Below the pieces are notes generated by a model. The model searched no databases. It was given only the letters and a program-made list of their open reading frames with translations, and had not been told where the DNA came from. 16,658 nucleotides of DNA from J089 sp964549745 (GTDB lineage: Bacteria > Fidelibacterota > Marinisomatia > Marinisomatales > J089). This document shows positions 6,248-14,400 of the stretch, piece after piece. A program made the position numbers and the translations under genes. The DNA lies in the NCBI GenBank assembly GCA_964549745.1, contig CAZJWP010000044.1, forward strand, positions 1-16,658. Direction: 5' to 3'. How positions within the stretch are numbered: the stretch's first letter is position 1; each line of letters starts with the position of its first letter.

Positions 6248-7864
6248 TTAAGGTTTGGATGTCAGGAATTCAGTAGCATCTTTGAATAAATTCATGGCTT
6301 CTGCAACCTGATTATCATTTTGAAGTCGGATTCCCATCGCTTCATCGCGGCTCCAGATAATTCCGGCTAATTCAGCTTTCAGCGAATTCAGGATATATGA
6401 ACTATCAGCTTGAATGGCCGTGGAATCGACTTTGATCGCCTCACCTTTTAGGTAGGTCTCAAAATCCTGAAAGTCAGCGGATGAAAAGTGGAAGTCAGAT
6501 TTGAAATTTGAGTACGGTCCAAAATCTTTCTGATTTTGATTGGCATAAAGGGATGCCCAGTTGAAAAAGGGTCTCTTCGGGTCCGATATCAATTTCCTCG
6601 TTTCAGTGGAAATGGGAGATTTATACGGGATATAATCATCCGGAGTAATACCACCTCCGCCATAAACAAGTCTGTGTTTCCGGGTATAATATTTTGGCCG
6701 AAGCGCTTTCAGCGAGTCCATTTTTTCTTCGCGATTTTTTTCATACAGTTCCGCATAATAATCGTGATCATCGCCATTTTTATACGGACGTTGAATCAAC
6801 CGGCCGCTGGGTGTGTAATACCGGGCAATAGTCACACGAATTGCCGATCCGTCTTGTAACGGAATCTGACGTTGGACCAGACCTTTCCCAAACGTGGTTT
6901 CACCCACAACCAACCCGCGATCCAGATCCTGCATAGCTCCGGCGACGATTTCACTGGCACTGGCAGAACCGCGATTGACCAGCACAACTAACGGTATTTT
7001 TTCTTCTCCTTTTGTCGGATCAGCGATGAAAACCTGTTCAACTTCCGGACGTTTTCCTTTAGTGTAAACCAGCGTATCTTTTTCGGAAATGAACAAATTG
7101 GCGATTTCTGCCGCTTGCTCCAGATAACCACCGCTATTATTACGGAGATCAAAAAGCAGCCGCTTCATTCCCTGTTTCCGGAGTTTGGCCAGAGCCGTCT
7201 TCACTTCATCGGCGGTGGTGGCAGAAAATCGCGTTAGCCAGATATAACCTGTTTCGTCATCCAGCATAACCGCTGCACGAACACTATAAAGGGGAATGTT
7301 GTCACGGATCAGTGTCACGTTAAACGGCTTTTCAACACCAATGCGATTGATTTTCACTGTGACCGGCGTGCCCTTCGGCCCACGGAGCGTTTTGAACACT
7401 TCATCCTTGGTAATGTTGTAGGCGTCTTTTCCATCGATCGCGATAATCTGGTCCCCGGGAAGCAAACCGGCCTTTTCCGCAGGACTTTCCGCTACGGGAG
7501 AAATGACCGTTATATAACCGTGGAGTATGTCAAATTCGATGCCAATCCCCTGGAAATTCCCCCGGAATTGCTCATCGATGTCTTGCATATCTTTGGCGGG
7601 GATGTAAATCGAGTGAGGATCCAGTTGTTTCATCATTCCGGAGAAGGCACCATCCATAAGATCGTCCATATCCACATCTTCGAAATACAACTGATTGACA
7701 TAATAAATTATCTGATTTAAAACTTGCAGCTTTTCTTTGATGGTCGAATATGTGTTTTTACTCTGCGAGTAAACTTTTTCACCCGCAGGGTAGATAAGCA
7801 AAGCTGCCACAACCAGGATGGTCGCAAAAACGGAGATTTTAATGCCGGATTTCCAGTGTTTCAT
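6248..7864 (-). CDS. S41 family C-terminal processing peptidase (CtpA/Prc-like)
   Basis: This periplasmic serine protease has 538 residues. An N-terminal hydrophobic segment (about 9-27) acts as signal or anchor. The S41 N-terminal region follows (LNQIIYYVNQLYFEDVDMDD near 49-68), then a PDZ domain at about 103-187 (FRGNFQGIGIEF, SPAEKAGLLPGDQIIAIDG). The tail-specific protease core covers about 205-365. The Ser/Lys catalytic dyad is visible as S302 (NRGSASASEI) and K327 (TTFGKGLVQ), spaced 25 residues as in plant D1-processing CtpA. LLFDLRNNSGG near 236-246 is the usual core strand. A C-terminal extension of about 130 residues follows GGGGITPDDYIP, as is common in Bacteroidetes homologues. 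It starts 35 bases after the upstream secreted-protein gene with only a weak ribosome-binding site. The family degrades or trims envelope proteins from their C-terminus; the substrate here is unknown. Confidence 0.94.
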   Translation of the reverse strand: MKHWKSGIKISVFATILVVAALLIYPAGEKVYSQSKNTYSTIKEKLQVLNQIIYYVNQLYFEDVDMDDLMDGAFSGMMKQLDPHSIYIPAKDMQDIDEQFRGNFQGIGIEFDILHGYITVISPVAESPAEKAGLLPGDQIIAIDGKDAYNITKDEVFKTLRGPKGTPVTVKINRIGVEKPFNVTLIRDNIPLYSVRAAVMLDDETGYIWLTRFSATTADEVKTALAKLRKQGMKRLLFDLRNNSGGYLEQAAEIANLFISEKDTLVYTKGKRPEVEQVFIADPTKGEEKIPLVVLVNRGSASASEIVAGAMQDLDRGLVVGETTFGKGLVQRQIPLQDGSAIRVTIARYYTPSGRLIQRPYKNGDDHDYYAELYEKNREEKMDSLKALRPKYYTRKHRLVYGGGGITPDDYIPYKSPISTETRKLISDPKRPFFNWASLYANQNQKDFGPYSNFKSDFHFSSADFQDFETYLKGEAIKVDSTAIQADSSYILNSLKAELAGIIWSRDEAMGIRLQNDNQVAEAMNLFKDATEFLTSKP

Positions 7865-7899
7865 TTCGGTTCCAATGATCGTCGTTGATTAGAGTGGAA

Positions 7900-8802
7900 T
7901 TACAGTCCGATGTACAACATAGTGCGAAAAACCAAACCCTGAACGGCGGCTGCCGGAGAATCGCTAATGGGAACGCTGTTGTTGAGGGTCCATCCACCGG
8001 CGGGTATTGATCCTTTATTGTAGCCCATGCTTAACCTTAGGCCAACACGATCCAAAACCTGCCATTTAACTGCAATGTAAGGCTGGAAATTAAAAAAGGT
8101 TCCGCCGATATCCACTAACCGGCTGTTAATCGGGAGCGATACCAGGCCTCCCGATTGCGTGGAAACCAGTTCAGTGGCGTCCGTAACCTGGTAATACAGC
8201 GTCGAATCGGTGACGTTCCCGTACATACTTGAAAATGAATTGTCCCATCGCGGTGTCCCGGAGGTCTGATCAATGCTCAGATTAATTCGACCCAGCCCCA
8301 TAAAGGCGCCGGCTGCCAACTCAACGTCCCTAAACAGGGGCAAAGCGTATTCAACGCCTGCCGCACCAAGTGCGAAGGCAAAAGTGCCGCGAATGGAGGG
8401 AATATAATTACCGGTATACACTACCGCCGTGTCGACAACGCTCCAATCCGGAACAATAGCCGGCGGCGCCTGATAACCGCTAACACCGTCTCGATTTATA
8501 AAAAGCGTTACTTTGGGTACGGCACTGATATGCGATGAGCCGATTCCGGCATAACCACTGATTCTCCAGCGACCGGAAATCTGAGCAAATCCCTCACCAC
8601 CCTGGATGACAAACGGTGTTTTGAATTGAGTGGGATCCAATCCTATTCGCCGTAGCGAAGAAGAGCCCGGAATGGAATCCAGTGAAATATACATGGGACT
8701 GTACCCAATGCCGCCGCCATAATGATCCTCGATACTATACGGATCGTACTGGCCAAGCACAAAGACAGGAATCAACCCGATCAGTAAGAGTAATTTGTTC
8801 AT
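7900..8802 (-). CDS. Secreted beta-rich protein of unknown function, possibly an outer-membrane barrel
   Basis: This encodes 300 residues with a clear signal peptide (MNKLLLLIGLIPVFVLG), probably cleaved before Q18. The mature protein has no cysteine and is rich in Gly, Ser, Thr and aromatic residues. Alternating hydrophobic/polar stretches suggest beta strands (ISGRWRISGYAGIGSS near 75-90, FAFALGAAGVEYALPLF, VELAAGAFMGLGRINLSI, YIAVKWQVLDRVGLRLSMGY). It ends in a strand-like VFRTMLYIGL, but the final residue is Leu rather than the usual Phe/Trp of BamA-dependent barrels. I do not recognise the family. It is the first gene of the leftward cluster, 35 bases ahead of the S41 protease, and diverges from the two large surface-type proteins. 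GGAGG lies about 13 bases before the ATG, a long spacing. Confidence 0.8.
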   Translation of the reverse strand: MNKLLLLIGLIPVFVLGQYDPYSIEDHYGGGIGYSPMYISLDSIPGSSSLRRIGLDPTQFKTPFVIQGGEGFAQISGRWRISGYAGIGSSHISAVPKVTLFINRDGVSGYQAPPAIVPDWSVVDTAVVYTGNYIPSIRGTFAFALGAAGVEYALPLFRDVELAAGAFMGLGRINLSIDQTSGTPRWDNSFSSMYGNVTDSTLYYQVTDATELVSTQSGGLVSLPINSRLVDIGGTFFNFQPYIAVKWQVLDRVGLRLSMGYNKGSIPAGGWTLNNSVPISDSPAAAVQGLVFRTMLYIGL

Positions 8803-8834
8803 AAATTTCGATCGTCCTCCGACTAATGTAGCAA

Positions 8835-8850
8835 GTCTAAATTAATAGAC
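8835..8850. promoter_or_regulatory. Dyad in the leader of the 300-residue secreted-protein gene
   Basis: GTCTA and TAGAC form a perfect 5-bp inverted repeat around AATTAA, about 33 bases before the leftward start codon. It could be an operator or lie within the promoter. It is short enough that chance is possible. Confidence 0.2.
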
Positions 8851-8868
8851 CCGTACTCGTTTTTTTCC

Positions 8869-8949
8869 TTCGGAATATAGGGATATTCCCCCCTATTTAA
8901 CAGGGGCTTTTGCTTGTTTTATGTAAGACCAAAACCCTATATTTCCGAA
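8869..8949. repeat. Nested inverted repeats in the divergent control region
   Basis: TTCGGAATATAGGG (8869-8882) is repeated in inverted orientation as CCCTATATTTCCGAA (8935-8949), with a single extra T, across 52 bases. The left arm also takes part in a local perfect dyad, GGAATAT-AGGG-ATATTCC (8872-8889), and in ATAGGG/CCCTAT (8877-8896). The region lies between the divergent starts at 8802 and 9011, so it is best read as binding sites for a regulator of one or both directions. No family can be named. Confidence 0.5.
8914..8943 (+). promoter_or_regulatory. Possible promoter for the 788/1210-residue gene pair
   Basis: TTGTTT (8914-8919) and TATATT (8938-8943) are separated by 18 bases, giving a 3-of-6 and a 5-of-6 match to the sigma70 boxes. 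The start of transcription would fall near 8950, about 60 bases before the GTG at 9011. The -10 box lies inside the right arm of the inverted repeat, so binding there would block the promoter. Confidence 0.3.
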
Positions 8950-8978
8950 AATCTGAAGGTAAGGGAGTTGATAACTGA

Positions 8979-9011
8979 ATGCGACGAGTTCAACATCAAC
9001 GGGGTCAATAG
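8979..9011 (+). CDS. Possible 10-residue leader ORF
   Basis: ATG at 8979 opens a short frame (MRRVQHQRGQ) that ends in a TAG at 9009-9011, overlapping the GTG start of the following gene as TAGTG. AAGGGAG lies about twelve bases upstream, whereas the GTG itself has no good ribosome-binding site. Translation of the large gene could therefore depend on re-initiation after this leader. The frame is very short and could be chance. Confidence 0.2.
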   Translation: MRRVQHQRGQ

Positions 9012-11377
9012 TGTTCTTGATTTTTCCGCAAAATTTTTCAACTCTGCGGCTCCGCTCCGTATATATCCGAATATTACCTTTCCTTTTAATTATTCTTCCC
9101 CTCAATCTCCAGGCAGCCCGAATCCAGGTCAGCGGTACCTGGGATTTGAATCATGACGGCACCAGTGAACTCCTGATTTTTGATCGTACGGGTTCACCGG
9201 TAATTAAACTGGTAGAGGTGAATCAGGATGGATCTCATTTACCCGTTTGGACCTATTCAGTACCGGAAGATTGGTATGGCTGGTTGACGGATGCCCATCT
9301 GGCGGATGTAACCGGCGACAGTACCCCCGAACTTCTGGCAACTTTTTTATCCATGGATCCGACTTTGGATGGCAGTCCGTCATGGCTGCTCCTGTTTAAA
9401 TGGAACGGATCCGGTTTTGATGACCCGATTCCCGTTAAAGATGATTCGGAAAAAGATCTGCCCATGCGTCCGCTAAGCTTTTCCGTCTTTCATGCATTGG
9501 AACGTCCGTACATCGCAGTTTCCCAGAGCGCCCCTTCCCGGCAAGTGATGCTCATGGTTTTGGATTTTAGCGAACAGGAATCCCGGGTTATCCCGGTTTT
9601 GCCGCTTAAACCGGACCAACTCTCTTATGGTGTTAACCCTCTGTTCTCTCGTCCGGTCAAATTCGGAGATGATACAAATCTTGCCGTTTTTGGAATGGAA
9701 CCACCGTATTTCATGCTCGATATTTACAACCTGCGATCCATAACAACTCCGTCATTTGAAGCCAAAATCGAATTTAGGCCTAAGACCCAACTCCTGGGTG
9801 CGGAAACCCTGGTCCGTGATATCAACGGCGACGGCAAGGAAGATTTGATTTTGCCCATGGCCGATGACAGGGTTTTGATCTTCCCCCTGGGTTTGGACTC
9901 TCTTGAACTGGATTCCACCACTTTTTCAAATGAGGGGCTTTTTCAGCTTTCCGCCGGGATGACGGATGAGGCGATAACCGCCAATTTTATTGCTAAAGTT
10001 GAAGCCGGGCTGTTCGAATCGCTGAACTTCAACACAGCGTCAACAGATACGTCGGCAATGACCATCGGGGGATCAGAATCAAAGTATGTTTACCAGGAAC
10101 CCGTTCCCCTGGATTCCAATGCGGTTCAGATTGATTACCCGGACACGCTGGAATACGGTGATACGCTATCCTATTCGGTCATGACCGGTCGAGAGGGAAG
10201 TTTCTATCAATTCCGGTGGCTGGATGTCCCGCTGCCCGGTGCACACTTTGATCCCGATTCCTTTCGGATTGTTTGGATACCGGATTCACTGTTCAGCGGT
10301 CAGGCAACTTTTTCTTTTCAAGTGGATGTAAAACGGGGTGAACGACTGGTGCAGTCCCAGGATTTAATGGGTCAATCCACAATCGTTGTTCCCATCACAA
10401 AACCCCTTGCCACACAGCTTCATGCATTTGTTCAAATTCCGGAACAGGAGATCATTGAGCCCACAACCCCGGATACGGCTGTTGTGGAAACACCGCAACG
10501 CGAAGAATTGTACAGTATCCTTGTGATTACACCGAAGAAAGAACCGGAAAAGCGGTATGATTTTGACGGTGTGCCGCCATTCAGCGTAATGGTCGAAGAA
10601 ATTCCCGTTGAAGGGACCAAGACCGTTCTGCTGGGCCACCACATCGCGGCCGATTTATCAGGCATTCAGCGGGATAAACAAGTCTCCTTCGATTATTCCC
10701 GTACGGACATTCCCGATACAGCCGTTCAGACCCTTACCCTGATCCACGATCTGGAATCCAACCTGCTAACCTTACAATTATCACCACCGTTGGACACTGT
10801 GCTGCAATCTTACCAACCGGGATTGGTGGATCCCAAACTCAGCGCTTTTCCCAACTATTTTTTCCAGGGTTTTCCGGCCGGTTTCAGCACCGACTCCCTG
10901 GCGAAGAATTTGTCATTTCCCTTTACCGACAGCACAACAACAACCCCAACCACAGCATCCATTTCATTGACCAGCCCCACAATTCCACCGCACACGATCC
11001 AGTTGTTTTTCGACGGTGGCGATCTTCTGGCCATTCGCGGGCAGATAAAAGTCCGGGACAACGGTACCAAGAAAACCATTACTGAAGTGGATGTCACGCC
11101 GGCATTTCATCCCTTGTTGATCAATGCTCGGTTAAAGGGCTATATGCCAAAGCCAATGGAATCGGCTCCGATGGACACAACCGTAACTACTTTAATGGAT
11201 ACCACCGCAATTGATTCTCTGAATCAAGATGTTACTCCCAACGTACCGGAAAAAACCATTCCCGACTCCACTTTGCAGTCCATGATGAATTTTACTCCGC
11301 CGGATCCCGGCACTTTCCTGAAGCGTGATAACACGGGTTTTTTTTTAACCCTGAGTCGCGACCCGCTGATAAAGTAA
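9011..11377 (+). CDS. Secreted FG-GAP/VCBS-repeat protein with one putative-Ig module
   Basis: This encodes 788 residues with no recognised enzyme motif. The start is GTG; no ATG exists between the upstream stop and the signal peptide. The signal peptide covers about 17-35 (YIRILPFLLIILPLNLQA). Calcium-loop motifs of FG-GAP/VCBS repeats are at 45-55 (DLNHDGTSELL), 99-109 (DVTGDSTPELL) and 270-280 (DINGDGKEDLI), suggesting a degenerate seven-bladed propeller. Residues about 375-460 match a putative-Ig module of the neighbouring protein (FYQFRWLDVPLPG, then IVWIPD). Residues about 500-715 are an unassigned beta-rich region, interrupted by a Thr/Ser-rich patch at 641-656. The tail holds Asp/Thr-rich low complexity (719-736). 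The protein has no cysteine. It probably acts in the periplasm or on the surface; the ligand is unknown. Confidence 0.82.
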   Translation: MFLIFPQNFSTLRLRSVYIRILPFLLIILPLNLQAARIQVSGTWDLNHDGTSELLIFDRTGSPVIKLVEVNQDGSHLPVWTYSVPEDWYGWLTDAHLADVTGDSTPELLATFLSMDPTLDGSPSWLLLFKWNGSGFDDPIPVKDDSEKDLPMRPLSFSVFHALERPYIAVSQSAPSRQVMLMVLDFSEQESRVIPVLPLKPDQLSYGVNPLFSRPVKFGDDTNLAVFGMEPPYFMLDIYNLRSITTPSFEAKIEFRPKTQLLGAETLVRDINGDGKEDLILPMADDRVLIFPLGLDSLELDSTTFSNEGLFQLSAGMTDEAITANFIAKVEAGLFESLNFNTASTDTSAMTIGGSESKYVYQEPVPLDSNAVQIDYPDTLEYGDTLSYSVMTGREGSFYQFRWLDVPLPGAHFDPDSFRIVWIPDSLFSGQATFSFQVDVKRGERLVQSQDLMGQSTIVVPITKPLATQLHAFVQIPEQEIIEPTTPDTAVVETPQREELYSILVITPKKEPEKRYDFDGVPPFSVMVEEIPVEGTKTVLLGHHIAADLSGIQRDKQVSFDYSRTDIPDTAVQTLTLIHDLESNLLTLQLSPPLDTVLQSYQPGLVDPKLSAFPNYFFQGFPAGFSTDSLAKNLSFPFTDSTTTTPTTASISLTSPTIPPHTIQLFFDGGDLLAIRGQIKVRDNGTKKTITEVDVTPAFHPLLINARLKGYMPKPMESAPMDTTVTTLMDTTAIDSLNQDVTPNVPEKTIPDSTLQSMMNFTPPDPGTFLKRDNTGFFLTLSRDPLIK

Positions 11378-11414
11378 CCCTTCCATCTGATGACCCGTCT
11401 ATTGTAAAGAAAAA

Positions 11415-14400
11415 ATGAAGTCTTTATCGATCCTGTTATTCTCTTTGTTGTCCATCACCCAACTCTGGGGCGGCCAATATCGCATCCGGGCGATGGAAGG
11501 GCCCTTCGATTTTAAGCGGGATAAGAGTCTGGAATTCATCACGCTATCGCAGGACGATGACGGGCGGCTTAGTAAAATTGCTGTTCATAAATTGGATTCC
11601 CAGGGTTATCAGGAAACGCTATGGGAATTAAATCCCCCCAGTGACAGCCCGGTTGAATTCGCCGGTGTTCAGGTTGGAGATTTAAACGGAAACGGTTATC
11701 CGGAATTAATTACCGTTATGAATACGCTGAATCTGACTAAAGATATTTTGGCGCATCCGATTGTCTTGGCATATGAATGGTCCGATTCCGGTTTTCCTTC
11801 CGAACCCACGTATAGTCTGGATCTGGGCGATGGAAAATCTTATCTCCGCTGCCGCAATTTTGACATAGGTGATATCAACGGAGACGGTGATGCGGAAATA
11901 GCCGCGGCGCTTGGTTCACCGGTAAGATCGGTTAACATATTGGATGTTGGTGTAGACAGCACCTTGATTATTACGGATCAAATCAGGCTGCCGGACTTTC
12001 GAACCGGGATCGGTTCGATTTATGTAAAAATGTTGGATTACGATTGGGACGGTCAAAGTGACCTGGTCGTGTTTTCGCCGGTTGGTTCGCTTATAAAGTC
12101 CCAGGTGATTACCCAAAGCAACGGTCTTTGGAACACCGGAAAAGTCCAGATAAACGCATTTGATGGGATGGATGGATTTTTACCCAATGCGACCGTTGTT
12201 TCGGATTGGGATATGGATGGATTTCAGGATTTGCTTTTGCCCTTTCAATCCGGAGATGTGATCGCCCTGACGCCGTCTTATGAAGCGCTTGCGGTGGAAA
12301 GATTGCCACTGGAGCCAGGTCCGATCTCCGATTTGAAACAGGCCGATTTGAACGGCGATGGTTTTCGGGATTTGCTCATCACCTCAGGTGAAACCAATCT
12401 TCTCTCCGTGGTTTACGGAGACACAACCGGCAACCGAACCCCGGAATACTATTCTCTGGACAGCGATTCCCTCGCTTCCCAGGTATTCGTGACATTACCT
12501 ATTACACGCTTTGGTATGTATACAGGGACTATTCTGGCTGCAGAATGGAATGGCCTGGAATCCAATGTGGTACAAGTCGATCTGGGTTTTGGAACAACTC
12601 CCGAAGTAACTACGACCGAACCACCCGAGATTCCTGAAATCGCCTCGGCGCAAAAAGAACAATTGCCATCGGAACCGGTGGCTGCAACCGGGGTACCCTT
12701 ACCGCCTGATGTTCTGCCCCGTTATGTGCTTCCGGTGAATCAGCCTTTTGCATTTACAATCCCAGAAAAGGAAGGTGAGGAGTTCTACAGTTTCCGCTGG
12801 GTTCAACCGCCTCCTCCGGGAATGTATTTCCACTACGATTCCAAATCGATTCGGTGGGTGCCGGATGTAACCAATTTAGGCGCATATCCTCTAGACTATT
12901 TTGTTCGGATGAAAACAGGTGAAAAAGTCCAGGCCGGGCCTGCTGTTGGGAATGATTCGTTGGTAACCTACCAGGTGGCCCCCACTCTCGAAGGTCATGA
13001 AGAGCAACTATGGATATATGTGAACGATCCGCCTGTTTTTGTGTCCGAACCGGGACAGACGGAATTTGTCTCCGATGAATTGTTTACCTACACACCAAAA
13101 GTTAGGGACCGAAATATAGATGCCAAAATTTCACTGGGACTGGAACGAGGCCCGGATGGTATGACACTGAAAGACGGTGAACTTTTCTGGCAAACCGATA
13201 GTACCAGCACTGGTGTCTATGAAGTTCGCATTGTTGCTTCGGATGGCTTTGACCGGGCGTCCCAGGAATTCAAGTTGTTCCCCAGAGCCGGTGTTCGAAT
13301 TTTATCCACGCCGATATCCGAAGGAAAAGTCAACCAGTTGTATCAATACACGCCGGAAGCCTGGCATCAGCAACTGGATTATCCTTTACTCTTTAGTCTT
13401 GTCAAAGCGCCGGAGGGTATGACGATTGACAGCGTCGGAACAGTATCCTGGACGCCAACGAATACTCAAGTGGATACACAGCGGTTTGCCCTGGCTGTCC
13501 AGCACGGTGTCGCCACCGATACCCAACGAGTGGCCGTTTATATTAATCACCCGCCGGTGATCGTGAATGCTCCGCAACCCATGATCAAACTGGGTTTGGG
13601 CGATTCATGGGAATTCACACCCGATGTATTCGATCCAAATCAAGCCGATGAGATCACCTACATCGCCCGGGAACTTCCGGAGGGGATGCGGATGGATCCT
13701 TTCGACGGACGACTCTATTGGGAACCGGGAGGCAATAATCTGGACTTTTCGCATCTGGCTGTGGATGTAACTGACGGAAAAGAAATTCGAACTTTCGAGT
13801 CCGATTTCTTTGTCAATGCTCCGATCCATGTGGTGTCGTTGCCGCCCATGATCGCCACAGTTGGCGAACCTTACTCATACAAAATTTTGACCTCCGACTT
13901 GAACAAAGCTGATTTGCTTCCACTGGACCATGTTGTCAAACTGGATCCGGTAGCTTTGTGCCGGGTTTACGCAGCGCGAATCAACGACGACGAGGCCGCG
14001 GCTAATATCGACCGCTATATTGGGGATTGGAATTCAGCTGAGACGGTGTACTGGTCGCCTCCCGACAGTTCATCAGATGGTTACATTTCACGCCTAAATC
14101 TGAAGAAATACGTTCAGCAGATTTTTTACGAAAAAGATCAGCTTTATGTGGTGGTAAAAACCGTGGATAATCGTTCGGTAAGTATCAAAGATGTCTTGTG
14201 GGAATTTTTCCATGGTAACCAGGGGAAACCACCGAAAGTGACCGTAACCCGGTTTCCAATCAATCGCTACACGCTGACGGATTTCCCGGATGGCATGACG
14301 GTCAACGAAGTTACCGGCACCCTTTCCTGGACAGCGACCAAAGATCAGGTGGACGTCCAAAAGGTGACCGTAGTGGTTTCGGACGGCTATACCAAGGATG

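Noticed and set aside
8890..8906. CCCCT/AGGGG hairpin followed by a T-rich stretch, resembling a rightward terminator
   Set aside because: The stem is only 5 bp, the T-tract is interrupted, and no rightward gene precedes it. The overlapping dyads explain the sequence better as regulatory sites.
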